Source of the DNA: Stramenopiles sp. TOSAG23-2
Taxonomy: Eukaryota; Sar
Assembly (NCBI GenBank): GCA_900128395.1
Contig: LT649236.1
Location: forward strand, 19,128 to 83,127
Direction of reading: 5' to 3'
Length of the DNA stretch: 64,000 nt
Shown: one piece after another, positions 10,226-20,272 of the stretch
Layout of the letters: each line of letters begins with the position of its first letter
How positions within the stretch are numbered: the stretch's first letter is position 1
The notes under the pieces: generated by a model
Databases searched by the model: none
Told to the model about the DNA's origin: nothing
What the model saw: the letters and a program-made list of their open reading frames with translations, nothing else
Program-made: the position numbers and the translations under genes

Positions 10226-11452
10226 CTATATGTTTTGTCGGTTATGGTTTAATGGTACAGCTTGTACAACAACTCCTTGTTGCATCCCCAAATGTGCATT
10301 TGAATTTATCGAGGTTTGCTGTTGCATCATCATATTATTTTGATTTGGGCTAAAAGCAACTGGCTGCATTGGATTTTGTTGATTACCATACACAACGGGA
10401 TTATTATTGTAAGCAACTGGTTGCATTGCACTTCCTTGTTGGTTATAAGCAACAGGTTGCATTTGTTGATTTGGAACCACCATTTGAACTTGTCCCTTTT
10501 GTATTTGTGGTTGCATCAATTGCCCTTGAACAATATGTGGCGAACTTTGACCTTGAACAAGCTGCCCAGTTTGATGTCTGACCATTGCTGGAGGAGTATT
10601 TTTTTGTTGTTGTCCACAACAGAGGGCTCTAACAGCAACATATATACAGCCACAGATGCAACAACAACAAAACATATAAAAAAGAATTATAATAATAATT
10701 GCTATCGCTGGTAAAGAGCAATCATCGCTACAATAGCCATCCCTGCAGCACAGACATTCTCCACTTCCTTCTTCTACATCTTTTGTTCCATTTTCAGTTT
10801 TAAGCTTACAAATTACCGAACGTGCACTTTTACATACACATTGGTCAGCTCCATGACAATTTTGCTGGTTTGTGGTATTTAAATTAAAATGTACTTGATT
10901 ATTTGTGCAGTAGCAACCATATGGTAAATTCGGATTGCCACTTTCGTCTGCAACAATTTTTTGCCTATTAGACCGGCTACCGCATCCATCAGTAATTGTC
11001 CTTGCGGCCTTCAAGCATTCACTTTTTGATACAATATGGTGTCTTTTTCCGCATGTTGCTCCTTCTTTTACGATATAAAAAGGATCTCGAGTCTCGCAAA
11101 GGCAATATTCGTCCACACAATCATTTGACTCGCCGTCAGATTCTAAGTTTAAAGTTACTATTCCACCTTTCACGCTGTCAGATTCTATTGCTTTTGAACA
11201 ATAACACCCTGCTGGTTCATTCATTTCACGTTGTACCATAACATTATTGTCTGACGTTCCACTTTTCTTCATACAATACCCTGTATTTATTCTTGCGTCG
11301 TCACAGTCATGTGTAGAAGTGATTTTATCAGTAAACTCACATCTTGCTTGAGATCCATGCACCATGTAATAGTTTCTTGATGCATTACACGTATTTAAAA
11401 TAAAATTTATCGTCAACACTAACAACAACAAGATGCTTGCCCATTTTTTCAT
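10226..11452 (-). CDS. Type I membrane protein with PxGCY-type cysteine-rich domains
   Basis: This encodes 408 residues. A clear signal peptide (MKKWASILLLLVLTINFIL) is followed by a Cys-rich ectodomain (about 25-245). The ectodomain has two related units, each centred on a Pro-x-Gly-Cys-Tyr-Cys motif (PAGCYC and PYGCYC) with upstream SECxxAA-type and downstream DxCxC elements. This resembles the PPGCY-type domain I know as common in protist and algal cell-surface proteins and of unknown function. One membrane span follows (IAIIIIILFYMFCCCCICGC), flanked by a Cys cluster that could be palmitoylated. The cytoplasmic tail is Gln/Pro/Asn/Met-rich with QxQPVAYN-type repeats. N-glycosylation sites occur in the ectodomain. 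It could be a surface receptor or adhesion protein; the function is unknown. Confidence 0.8.
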   Translation of the reverse strand: MKKWASILLLLVLTINFILNTCNASRNYYMVHGSQARCEFTDKITSTHDCDDARINTGYCMKKSGTSDNNVMVQREMNEPAGCYCSKAIESDSVKGGIVTLNLESDGESNDCVDEYCLCETRDPFYIVKEGATCGKRHHIVSKSECLKAARTITDGCGSRSNRQKIVADESGNPNLPYGCYCTNNQVHFNLNTTNQQNCHGADQCVCKSARSVICKLKTENGTKDVEEGSGECLCCRDGYCSDDCSLPAIAIIIIILFYMFCCCCICGCIYVAVRALCCGQQQKNTPPAMVRHQTGQLVQGQSSPHIVQGQLMQPQIQKGQVQMVVPNQQMQPVAYNQQGSAMQPVAYNNNPVVYGNQQNPMQPVAFSPNQNNMMMQQQTSINSNAHLGMQQGVVVQAVPLNHNRQNI

Positions 11453-12149
11453 GATTATAGATGATAGAAATTAATGAATGATACCAAAAAAAAGAACCTA
11501 TTTTTATTATGTATAAATACTGTATGTGTGTCATGCCTTCTACTTCCCCTTCTTCTTTATAGTTGCTTTAATGGTACAGTCGTCTACTAATTATCTAGAC
11601 GACTATAAATTGTACGTGTGCGTGTACGGTCGGCGGTTTTTTTTAGCTATTTTAAAAAATACGCTCCGATGGTAGGCGAAGATGAGGGGATCGAGTAGCT
11701 GCTAGCTAGCTAGGGCTGTCCAAGCCTGGCCAGGCTGGCCCAGCTGGCTTACTCGATGTCCTCCTCTTTATTAGTGAATTATACTGTATGAGACGACGAG
11801 GATAATTAACAACACTGATGTAATCTATTACTACTGTATTCTAACTATCTATAGGTCCTAGACTTTTTTCAAGGAAAAAAACACCAGGCCAGCAGGGTGA
11901 AAACACTGATGTATTATAATTTATATGTAACAACAACTGTTATATTTTATTACTAGTACTACTGGTACTCCTGTATATATTTGTTATTGCTCTACCAGTC
12001 TACTGGAAAAATTCTTATATATATATATAAAAATCCAATACACTATACAACCGGTGATTATTTTTCTTGCAGTTTTAATAAAAGTTATTAAAAAAGTTGT
12101 ATGTAAAAGCATACATTGTAATACTTATAATCAACTTTTTACAAACAAT
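11453..12149. promoter_or_regulatory. Divergent spacer with GC-rich hairpin element
   Basis: This 697-bp spacer lies between divergent genes. An unusually GC-rich block at 11690-11757 is bounded by ATCGAGTA and TACTCGAT, with the palindrome GCCTGGCCAGGC at 11724-11735. A frame upstream of 12150 is open back to 12054 but has no ATG there, so it is treated as leader. Confidence 0.5.
11690..11757. repeat. GC-rich inverted-repeat element, copy A
   Basis: The outer arms ATCGAGTA/TACTCGAT (8 bp) enclose CTAGCTAGCTAGGGCT and the 12-bp palindrome GCCTGGCCAGGC. A related block (copy B, 27717-27790) lies in another divergent spacer. They share TAGCTAGCT..GGGCT, TGTCCA, AGGCTG and CCCAGCT in the same order. 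Confidence 0.5.
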
Positions 12150-15100
12150 ATGGATAATGTTGCATACATACAGTTGCCGAATGATTTATTACAGTTGCGT
12201 TTGCAATTGAAAAATAAAATGAAATATATACAGAAACAACGTAAGCAACGACATCCAAATATTAAAATTCCACCTAAATCACCAATTCGACCATCGTCGA
12301 TAACTTCGCCTTCACAACGCCAAAATAGACCATCATCTGCTTCACCAACAAGACCCTCCCCACGACTTTCTTTCAATAGAACCAGGCGTAGAAAATTGTA
12401 TAAAAATATCGCTCGGCCACAAACTGCTAGAATACGTGCGAAACCGAATATAGTTTCAATGATGAACAATAGAAACAACAACAACAATAAGACATTTGAA
12501 AGTAACAGTGATATTAATGTTAGCAATGATAACCACAGCAATAGAAGTTATTCTTCACCTAAAACATCTACCAATTCACCACGTCGGGGTGTATATTTAC
12601 AAAATGAATTGAGTATAAAAGCTAGTATGTTGACAAGTAATAGGAAAATAAAATCAGGATTACTCTCAAAAAGAACGCATGAAAAATTAGACAAGACAAG
12701 CAAAATAAGGAAGGAAAAAAGAATCAATTCAATTAAATCGAAAACAGAGTATTTAATGCAACAATATTTAACAAACGATACGAGCAAAATGGGCTTGCAA
12801 AATTCGCATGGTGGTTATATGGAGACAGGTAATGTAAAATTTAGTGTGCAGTGGATTATAGAGCAGACAGGATTAACACCTTCAGAAGTCGATACATTAA
12901 TTGAGGATGAAGTTGAATCATCTGTCATCATGTCCAATATGAAGTCAAAAATAACATCAAAAATTGCGTGTTGCTTATGCTTAAATGGTTTAGAAAAATT
13001 AGGAGACGATTTGCCACAGTATGCAAAATTTTTACAAACAGCAAGGCGTGTACTATCATCCAGTATATTTGAAGGCGATTATGAAGAAACCCATCACCAT
13101 AATTCAAATAGACCAGATGTCATGAATAATAATTATAATGATACAGAAAGAAGAAATAATAATAAAATATCTGATAAATTAATGTATAAAACTGCAAATG
13201 ATATACTAAGAGATGAAAATGATGAATTGAGGGCAAGAATACGGCAATTAGAGTCTGAATCCCAGATGAACCCACAAACATTGATACTAGAAAAAATGGA
13301 ACAAATAACAGAAGATCAACGCAAAACATTGTTTACTAGATTTGCAAACAATTATTCCGATGAATATGCTTCCTCATTATCATCTCAAACGAATCAAACT
13401 GCGTTGAAAAAATATCATTATGCATCCTGGTATCGTTTAAACAATGTAAGCAAGAAAGAAGTGCTGTTAAGAGCACTGAAAAGTGATAGAGAAACAATAC
13501 GAGAGGTCTTACTTACAGAACCTCATTTTTTATATCGAACCATGCTTGTTCGAAATGGGGAATTGCTGCATTCGTTTTTATGGGAACATATGGACAGTCT
13601 ATGCAACACAATTTTGAAAAGTCAAGAGTTATTTAATTTGTTCTGTAATAAGAAGGGGAAAATATTATGTTCAAAAGTCCTTAATTTATTTTCTTCAGAT
13701 ACGAAAATATTTTGGGAAGGAAATAGAAATTGGGAGAAAATTCTAAAATTTGCTAAACGTGTCTTGTTGACCGATCCATATGTCGCATTAGACGCATTTA
13801 AAGCGGATGCGGGTTTATTTGCAGATATCTTTTTAGAAAACCATTTCTTGTTTATTGATTTAGTTGGAGCTCATCCGGTGTTGTTACAATCACTCTTCAG
13901 TAGTGAAGGCACTGATGTTGTAAATACATGTATTTACAAATTTCCAGAAATTTTAGATACTGTCTTAAATTCTAGCAGCTTTGCTAGTGCTGTTGCTAAG
14001 CGCGATGATACTGAATTTATCAAAATGGTTTTGGAAGTTTTATCTACAAAAGTCCTTGAATACTTTCAAGAAAGTAAGTTTTATACCTTTATCAATCTTC
14101 TCTCGCTCCTCATAAAATAGTTGTCTCTAACACATCCACAATACATTTTCATAAAGATCCGGAAAATTTTGCGCAATTAATATTGCAACGACCAAAATTA
14201 TTAATTGATGCAGAAAAACAAACAGATGGTTCCTTAATTTGTCATGTTGCGCAATTTGAACCACTGTTATTTACGAAAAATGTGCCATTTTTAAAAATGC
14301 TGAATTTAACGGTATTGAATAAAAGAAAGACTATTACAACTCAAACTGATAGCAAACAATATAATCAATTTGCATCTAGCATTATCCCTAGTAGGCCATC
14401 TCAACCTCTTACCTTTTTCCATTGGTTATCAGATAATAATAACAACAACAACAACAACAATAACAAATCACAACAACAGAGAAGAAGAAGCAGCATGGGG
14501 GGAAAAGACAACTATAAATGGTGGCCCGATTCGCAGTTAAACAGTGCTATTTTAGAAATTTATACTGCTAAAATTCGTGCAAATCGCGCTGACCGCAATT
14601 TGGGATATCCTTTCGATAGCATGGCAGACTTTATCTTAGATCATTTTTCTTTATGTGGTAAACAAAGCAAAGCTGGGATGAGGAAAGTTCAAGAATTGTT
14701 GGTAAGTGTGCAACGTTTTAATACTAAAACTATACCAAAACGTATATTTTGGTTTGGTATCGTGACTGGAATTATCGAAACGGATATGTTTCGATTTAAT
14801 GATTGTGCTGGTGATATTTTGTTGGAAGTACTAGAATTAATATTTCCACATGAAGACGAGATTATATCTAAAATGAACGACCATCAAATTATATATGTAA
14901 TCAGATACGATAAAGCTATTGACATTGCAAAACATTTTTTTACTTCATCAAATGCTTTTCTGGAAAGTGACGTAGAGTTTGTCTTATCAAAATTAAAAAA
15001 TCTAGCTAGAACTGCAAAGGCCTTACCAAACACTGCGCGTATGGACAATATCGATCGTGGTAGTAAAACAGAACGATATGTCAATGTAGATGATGTTATA

Positions 15101-15376
15101 CATCATATTATGACAGTATGGTACGAAGTTGAAAACAGGGAACACGAAACCATTTTAAACTTATTTCATGATGCAGATGCTAATAAAAATGGTTTGCTAG
15201 ATATAAAAGAATTTGAGGCAATTGTAAATAAAATTGTTGAACCAAATATTGATAGACGGACGATGTTGAAATTATTCCGGCAAGGCGGATACGAAAATAT
15301 TAAAGGTGAAATTGAATTACCCCCTGAAGATTTTGCCACCATTTTGAAAAAGTTTATGCAAACTAGGAAAAGCTAG
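12150..15376 (+). CDS. Two-exon EF-hand protein of unknown family
   Basis: The exons are 12150-14073 and 14157-15376, giving 1047 residues. The start is the first ATG in frame, at 12150; the upstream open frame lacks one. Exon 1 alone would stop at 14118-14120, but the frame downstream continues the protein. Splicing GTAAGT at 14074 to AG at 14155-14156 restores it and joins FQEN to PENFAQLILQRPK. Residues about 35-110 are Arg/Ser/Pro-rich with basic clusters. A short coiled coil (DELRARIRQLESESQ) lies near 360. A long helical region follows, containing DPYVALDAFKADAGLF-type repeats. A poly-Asn run lies in exon 2. One good EF-hand loop lies near residue 979 (DADANKNGLLDIKE). A cytoplasmic or axonemal calcium-responsive scaffold is possible. 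Alternative acceptor AG14120 also keeps frame, adding 12 residues. Confidence 0.8.
14074..14156 (+). other. Spliceosomal intron, 83 nt
   Basis: The donor is GTAAGT. A likely branch site CTCTAACACATC lies 26-30 nt before acceptor AAG at 14154-14156. The same dodecamer occurs in the intron at 18625-18709. An alternative acceptor TAG (14118-14120) would give 47 nt in the same frame, but it lies before the CTAAC, so the longer form is preferred. Confidence 0.75.
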
Positions 15377-15677
15377 AGATTATGAATTTTATTATATGAT
15401 CTATGCAATATTAATATATGATATATGCATATCATACGAGCGAGCAAATAAAAATACGAAGTAGCATATTAAAACGCATATAAATATAAGAACACGTATG
15501 ATATATGGTAATCATATGATATGATATTTGCCGCAGTTGGTATGATATGATATGCTATACGAATATCATATATATATCATATCATATATCATATATATCA
15601 TATGCATATGTTAAACAAACTTCGTACGAAGTAATTGGTATCCATATTAACATCAAGTATTAGTTGGCTATTCTTTA
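15377..15677. other. Convergent spacer with TACGAAGTA motifs and ATATGATATC palindromes
   Basis: TACGAG lies at 15435-15440. TACGAAGTA lies at 15455-15463 and again at 15625-15633, the second inside the palindrome CTTCGTACGAAG (15620-15631). Between them lies an array of CATATGATATGATAT/ATATCATAT palindromic repeats (about 15500-15610). No gene was seen. Confidence 0.65.
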
Positions 15678-16304
15678 CTACGGCGAGTATTTATCTTCCT
15701 CAACAACGTCTTCTTGTTCAACAACTTGAAAAAAAATTTCTGCGTCCACTATTTTTCGATTGTCAGTATTTAGTTTTGATAATTCAACTTGGATTTTCAC
15801 CCACGTTGTGACTTCTTCAAAATGTACATCTTTCATACCTCTGCCCCTTTTTATGTATATAGTATGACAATCAGGCAAATTTTTATTTACATCTTCTATA
15901 TTATAATTGTTATCATCGCAGAAACATACAGTTGTGGCATCTTGAATATTACAAGCAGCCATCAATTGTTTTATCCAGTTTGATTTTGTTGGTGCTTCTG
16001 TACTAGAGTTTTCTTCTAAATTATCCCATCCTAATATTTCAAAAAAGTAATGCTTCAAATGTTGTAATGCTTTCTCTATAATATATGATCTATTAAAACT
16101 CAAGACCGCTGTTGCAAATCCCATTTCCTCCACAGTCTGTAACATTGCTTCAATCTTATCTTTTCTCACCTTGCCTCCGAAGACATGTTTGATTGGATCA
16201 GTCAGATGATACTCTCCAATGTCGGTATGAGCAATTGTTTCATCAAAGTCAAACACTATAAGACCAAAAGGGTGTTGAGGTCCATCTCTCGGTCGACCTG
16301 ACAT
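15678..16304 (-). CDS. HAD-superfamily phosphatase-like protein
   Basis: This encodes 208 residues. All four HAD motifs are visible. Motif I is FDFDET, with nucleophile D19 and general acid D21. Motif II is LSFN (S69). Motif III is probably K107 in TKSNW. Motif IV is FCDDNNYN (D130/D131). With almost no cap insertion it resembles the MDP-1/magnesium-dependent phosphatase-like C0 group, although the substrate cannot be read from sequence. It is cytosolic, with no signal peptide or membrane segment. The start MSGRPRDG at 16304 is the first ATG. It is followed on the same strand, upstream, by the START gene. A phosphoprotein, sugar-phosphate or polynucleotide substrate are all possible. Confidence 0.8.
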   Translation of the reverse strand: MSGRPRDGPQHPFGLIVFDFDETIAHTDIGEYHLTDPIKHVFGGKVRKDKIEAMLQTVEEMGFATAVLSFNRSYIIEKALQHLKHYFFEILGWDNLEENSSTEAPTKSNWIKQLMAACNIQDATTVCFCDDNNYNIEDVNKNLPDCHTIYIKRGRGMKDVHFEEVTTWVKIQVELSKLNTDNRKIVDAEIFFQVVEQEDVVEEDKYSP

Positions 16305-16799
16305 ATTTTTTTGGTATTTCTTTAGAATTTGTATTGACTGTTTATACGGAGAGGGGGGGAGATATTATATTAAATACTTTCTTTATAATGTATTACCATA
16401 TATATGTTGCATAGTATGTAAACTGGTATAAAGTTATTATTGTTGCTATTATTGCCTGGATTGCTGATGTACATTATAATATTACCTGGTATAATATAAT
16501 ATAGTAATAGTAGCTACTATTACTAATACTACACGAGGCGCACCTCCTCGTACAACACGCAAGAAGCCTGGTATAGGGAGAGCTATTAGCTTGTTTTCCT
16601 TGTCAGCAGGTATAGGGCTGGCAAAAGAGAGGAATCTGGAATCACGGAAAATATACTAATATTACGTACTGTATATTTATTTGTACAGCAATGCTACACT
16701 CACAATTTACTATTTGAAGGACCCAATGGAGGAAAGGGAAATTCTGGTTCCTCCATTGATAAATGTAGCCCAATATTTATTTGTACAGCAATGCTACAC
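16305..16799. other. Tandem spacer with CTGGTAT-rich stretch
   Basis: This lies between the HAD start and the START-gene stop. It contains several CTGGTATA-like words (about 16423, 16495 and 16568), including exact TACCTGGTA at 16493-16501, one CTCGTA near 16546 and the first copy of a 100-bp tandem duplication (16673-16772). No gene was seen. Confidence 0.45.
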
Positions 16800-16872
16800 T
16801 CACAATTTACTATTTGAAGGACCCAATGGAGGAAAGGGAAATTCTGGTTCCTCCATTGATAAATGTAGCCCA
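16673..16872. repeat. Perfect 100-bp tandem duplication
   Basis: Copies 16673-16772 and 16773-16872 are identical by eye and directly adjacent. The 3' end of the START-domain frame reads into the right-hand copy and meets its stop at 16800, so this duplication lies at and beyond the stop and leaves the protein unchanged. Confidence 0.95.
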
Positions 16873-17961
16873 GGTACCATTTCAATAGGTTGTCTTATCC
16901 AACCATTCTTTAAAGGTGATTCCAAGTATGTATTTGAATTCACATTACCAACATCTAATTTATCTCGTTTACATTGATCGACCATATCGATAAATCGATG
17001 GTAAAATTCAAACCCAAAGTTTTCCACACCATTTTTGATAAATTCAGGAGGAAGCATTCCAGCAATATCTGACCATTGCACTTGCACAACTTTACATTTA
17101 TTCTCATTAATTGCTTCTACGCGTAAGGCATAACACAAAGGACTTCTGATCCAATTTTGTGGCACAGGTAATATTTTTGGATGAACAACCGATTTACTAA
17201 CCAACATCATACGATGAGGATCAACAAAATCGAGCGTAACAAAATCCCGAATATTTTTCAAAGGGAGTGGCAATTGATCAACTGTATGGACTACTTGTAA
17301 CCATTTAAAATCTTTTGTTGGGATTGCTTCCACTCCATATAAATCATACGTATACGCATCTACGCACCATGTATAATTTAAACGATTGTATAGATCCAAT
17401 ACAATGCTTGCAGGTGCGTCGATTTCCAATTGGTGTCTTACAATTTCGATTTTAGAGTTATGAATCTCTTTGTAAAACGCTTTCACTCCTTTATTTTCCG
17501 ACAAAAATGTCCAAAGTTTTTCATCTGATTGACATATAAAACTCATAGTAGCAATTGTTTCTTGAGCATATGTGTCTTACAATTTCGATTTTAGAGTTAT
17601 GAATCTCTTTGTAAAACGCTTTCACTCCTTTATTTTCCGACAAAAATGTCCAAAGTTTTTCATCTGATTGACATATAAAACTCATAGTAGCAATTGTTTC
17701 TTGAGCATATTTATTAATTATATGTGCATAATCGGGATGATCTACAGATGGTAACGTATCCCAAAGTAATGGTGGGGGCAATGTAAGCTTTTCAGTATCA
17801 ATATTTATCTTATTAGCTATTGTTGGCTCGTCGTCGAAAAGATCAGTAATACCACGACGGCCTTTATTTTCTAATTCTCCTTTTCCTAAACCTACTTTAT
17901 TCATATTTTTTGGCAATATGAACCGTGCCGGTGAGATTACAATCAATGGTTCGTCAGACAT
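16800..17961 (-). pseudogene. START-domain lipid-transfer-like gene, frame broken by a 139-bp tandem duplication
   Basis: The gene starts with ATG at 17961 (MSDEPLIVISPARFILP). Reading proceeds through the first copy of a 139-bp repeat, then shifts frame because 139 is not a multiple of 3, and stops at 17521. The second copy re-opens the original frame, which runs to 16800. It encodes a START (StAR-related lipid transfer) domain: WTFLSENKGVKAFYKE, DAPASIVLDLYNRL, WLQVVHTVDQLPLPLKN, RDFVTL, YHRFIDMVDQC. The family binds phospholipid or sterol in a deep pocket. No splice signals remove exactly one repeat. It may be a very young pseudogene, a heterozygous allele or an assembly duplication; otherwise the protein looks functional. 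Confidence 0.75.
17433..17710. repeat. Perfect 139-bp tandem duplication inside the START gene
   Basis: Copies 17433-17571 and 17572-17710 are identical by eye and abut with no spacer. The length is 3n+1, so the duplication frameshifts the gene. Both this and the 100-bp duplication 0.6 kb away lie in the same gene. Confidence 0.95.
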
Positions 17962-18045
17962 ATTTTCTTGAACACTTTAAATATATTATAATATCTTTGT
18001 GTTTTTTTATCTTCTTTTATTGCATATATTGAAAGTATATATGTA

Positions 18046-18243
18046 ATGCCTAAAAAAATAAAAAATAATCTAGTATTGGATGATTCTAAATTAAGGGCTA
18101 TTTTAAGAGATAATAATGTTCGTAAAACTACATGGAGACCAATAGATGGATCATATACACATACTAGTATTGGTAATCCTAAAGGATCATATGCAATAAA
18201 AAATTCAGATTTAGATTCATTCCAATTCAAAAATACAGTATAA
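18046..18243 (+). CDS. Short protein, 65 residues, unknown
   Basis: The ATG at 18046 opens a 65-residue frame ending TAA. The product is basic and hydrophilic, with a protein-like central block (TTWRPIDGSYTHTSIG, then NPKGSYAIKN) rather than low complexity. Its start lies 84 bp from the divergent START gene and it precedes the SDR gene on the same strand. An antisense frame over the same stretch is richer in hydrophobic residues and looks like a shadow. No family was recognised. It may be a small axonemal or regulatory peptide, or spurious. Confidence 0.5.
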   Translation: MPKKIKNNLVLDDSKLRAILRDNNVRKTTWRPIDGSYTHTSIGNPKGSYAIKNSDLDSFQFKNTV

Positions 18244-18575
18244 TATGAATTTTTTTTTTGTGGCTCCTAATTTTTGAAGCCGAAGTTCAACAAAAGTTCA
18301 CAATATTTTTATATAACACAGGTACACAGCATTACCAGGTAAATATAGTCTACTAGCTTTGGACAATTTTTTTTTGCCTCTGTCTCACCACATCAGCAGA
18401 GGAGAGGAGAGAAGAATAAAGCGAAAGGTATAATATCTTTTTTATATACATTTTAATTTATTTAATGAAATTGGATATATATTACAGTCGATATATTCAT
18501 CAACATACTATATTTAAAAGAGATAAATAATATTGTATATCAAAGCTTATATATATTATATATAAAAATAAAATA
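18244..18575. promoter_or_regulatory. Tandem spacer upstream of the SDR gene
   Basis: This 332-bp spacer contains T-runs (18248-18258, 18368-18376), exact TACCAGGTA at 18333-18341, a GAGGAGAGGAGAG-like purine stretch near 18402 and AT-rich leader sequence before the ATG. No gene was seen. Confidence 0.4.
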
Positions 18576-19920
18576 ATGGCAAAAACTGCTTTAGTAATTG
18601 GTGGAACAGGCGTATCTGGATATCGTAAGTAAAATTCTACTCCCCGAAGCCTATAAAAGATATCCTCTCTAACACATCATTCTTTCATATGCTTCGCTCC
18701 ACTCCGCAGACGTGGTGGAACTATTGATTGAAAGGAAATATGATGTAACCATTTTACATACTGGTACTCATAAACCACTACAAAAGATGTGTCCATGGTA
18801 TTATGACAACAGCGTTAAAATTGTTTATTCAAACCCATTTAAAGTTGAAATTTTGAAAAAAGACATGACTAGTCTTTTAGGGGATGATTTTTATTATGAT
18901 TTAGTTTTGGTTTCTTATGGGAAACCGGCTGATATTGCGAAATATTTTTCAGAAGGTACAAGAAGAAAATTTGGACATTGGATTTCACTACATGGTAGTG
19001 TAGTATATGATAACTGGGGGAACGGTGTTTTGAATAGTGTTGATGGTATTCAAGTTGGTCCTATAACTGAAGAGAGTCCTTTGTTAACCCCAGATGGGAA
19101 ATTTAATTCCAAACCAAACTCGTGGAATCCAAAATTAGATCGGATGATCCTGACCGAACAATCACTTAGGGAGGTTGTTCCAGATGCCACCATCATGCGA
19201 GTTGGCGGTGTATATGGTCCCTATGATTTATTTCCTAATATGTATACTGCTGTTCGCCGTATTGTAGATAAACGGCCATTCATTATACTCCCAGAACGAT
19301 TAGCTGGTGTGTTTGGATCCGGTTGGTGTTACTCACGCAATCAAGCGGAGATGATTATATTAGCAATAGATCAACCAAATAAATCTAAAGGTGAAACATT
19401 TAATGTAGCAGAGGATAGAACTGTTACTGTCAGACAATGGGTACAGATATGCGCTGATGCATTAGGTAGTGATATTGAAATAATTGAAATGCCTTATGAA
19501 ATAGCTGTTCCAGGCTATCCGATAGTTGGAGGTACCGGCGGTGTAGAACAACCATATAGCTCAAATTTAAAAGCAAAAAAATTGTTAGGATATGAAGATG
19601 TTGTTCATGTAGTTGATGCAATTAGTGAAACTGCAAAATATTTAGCAGAGAACCCACCAGATGATGTAGTTATTAGTAATCTGCAAGATCCTTGTGATTA
19701 TGAAAACGAAGATAAACTTGTAGAATTGTGGAGAAAACGTGATTACAAGGCATGTATGGAAATGAAATGGCCAAAGCCTTATGGGTTTGGGCATTTTTAT
19801 TACGGTCCAAAGTACAATCCTGGTGATGGGGACGTCGCTGGTGATATGGAAGCTAAATATGCTGGAAAGTATGATCCTTTTAAATTAAAACGTGTTACCA
19901 CATCGTCTTCAAAATTGTAA
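18576..19920 (+). CDS. NAD(P)-dependent epimerase/dehydratase-like extended SDR (two exons)
   Basis: The exons are 18576-18624 and 18710-19920, giving 419 residues. The tiny first exon encodes MAKTALVIGGTGVSGY, which carries the Rossmann GGTGxxG nucleotide-binding motif; exon 2 continues HVVELLIERKYDVTILHTG. Without exon 1 the frame has no ATG and lacks the dinucleotide site, which supports splicing. Downstream are VPDATIMRVGGVYGPYD, an extended-SDR feature, and a substrate domain (GETFNVAEDRTVTVRQWV). The usual YxxxK active-site pair is not obvious; WNPK near residue 160 sits where it might be expected. So the enzyme may be atypical or act as an NAD-binding protein. It is cytosolic, and its substrate, perhaps a nucleotide sugar, is unknown. 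Confidence 0.85.
18625..18709 (+). other. Spliceosomal intron, 85 nt
   Basis: The donor is GTAAGT, the branch candidate is CTCTAACACATC (about 18667-18678), then a pyrimidine-rich stretch and acceptor CAG at 18707-18709. It interrupts the codon for His17 after its first base. The branch dodecamer is identical to that in the intron at 14074-14156. Confidence 0.9.
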
Positions 19921-20272
19921 AAATCATTATTCGTACAAAGTATAAAATAAATTTTTTTAATATAATTATACGAGTTCGTATTATTTTTTAAAGTAATGGT
20001 TAAAATTTAAGTTATAATATTTTTACACTTCTCGTGTTAAAGTAATATGCTCAATACTCAATCGCAAGAATAATATGTTATCCTACTATAGTAAAGCTCT
20101 AATGCACCTCTGCAAACTAATACTCTATAAATATTATAAAATAATAATACGATTCGTACGACGTATTTAAATTAAGTACACGTCGTACACAGGCTGAGAT
20201 TCGTACGAGTGTAATGATACTAGTACCGCAAGGAGAGGAAAGCTTTAAATTTTTTTTTTAATTTTAGGTGCG
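19921..20272. other. Convergent spacer with TACGAGTTCGTA
   Basis: TACGAGTTCGTA lies at 19969-19980, close to the SDR stop, with further TTCGTAC/CGTACGA words around 20150-20210 (for example ATTCGTACGAG). AT-rich; no gene was seen. Confidence 0.55.

Noticed and set aside
12054-12149. N-terminal extension of the two-exon EF-hand gene with a hydrophobic start
   Set aside because: The frame begins with GTG and has no ATG before 12150. The hydrophobic residues reflect AT-rich leader sequence.
14074-14120. Shorter 47-nt intron ending TAG
   Set aside because: It keeps frame, but lies upstream of the CTAAC branch motif, is much shorter than the other two introns and yields a less natural joint.
16700-16885. 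Minus frame running through both copies of the 100-bp repeat
   Set aside because: It is an artefact of the duplication. The real frame ends at 16800.
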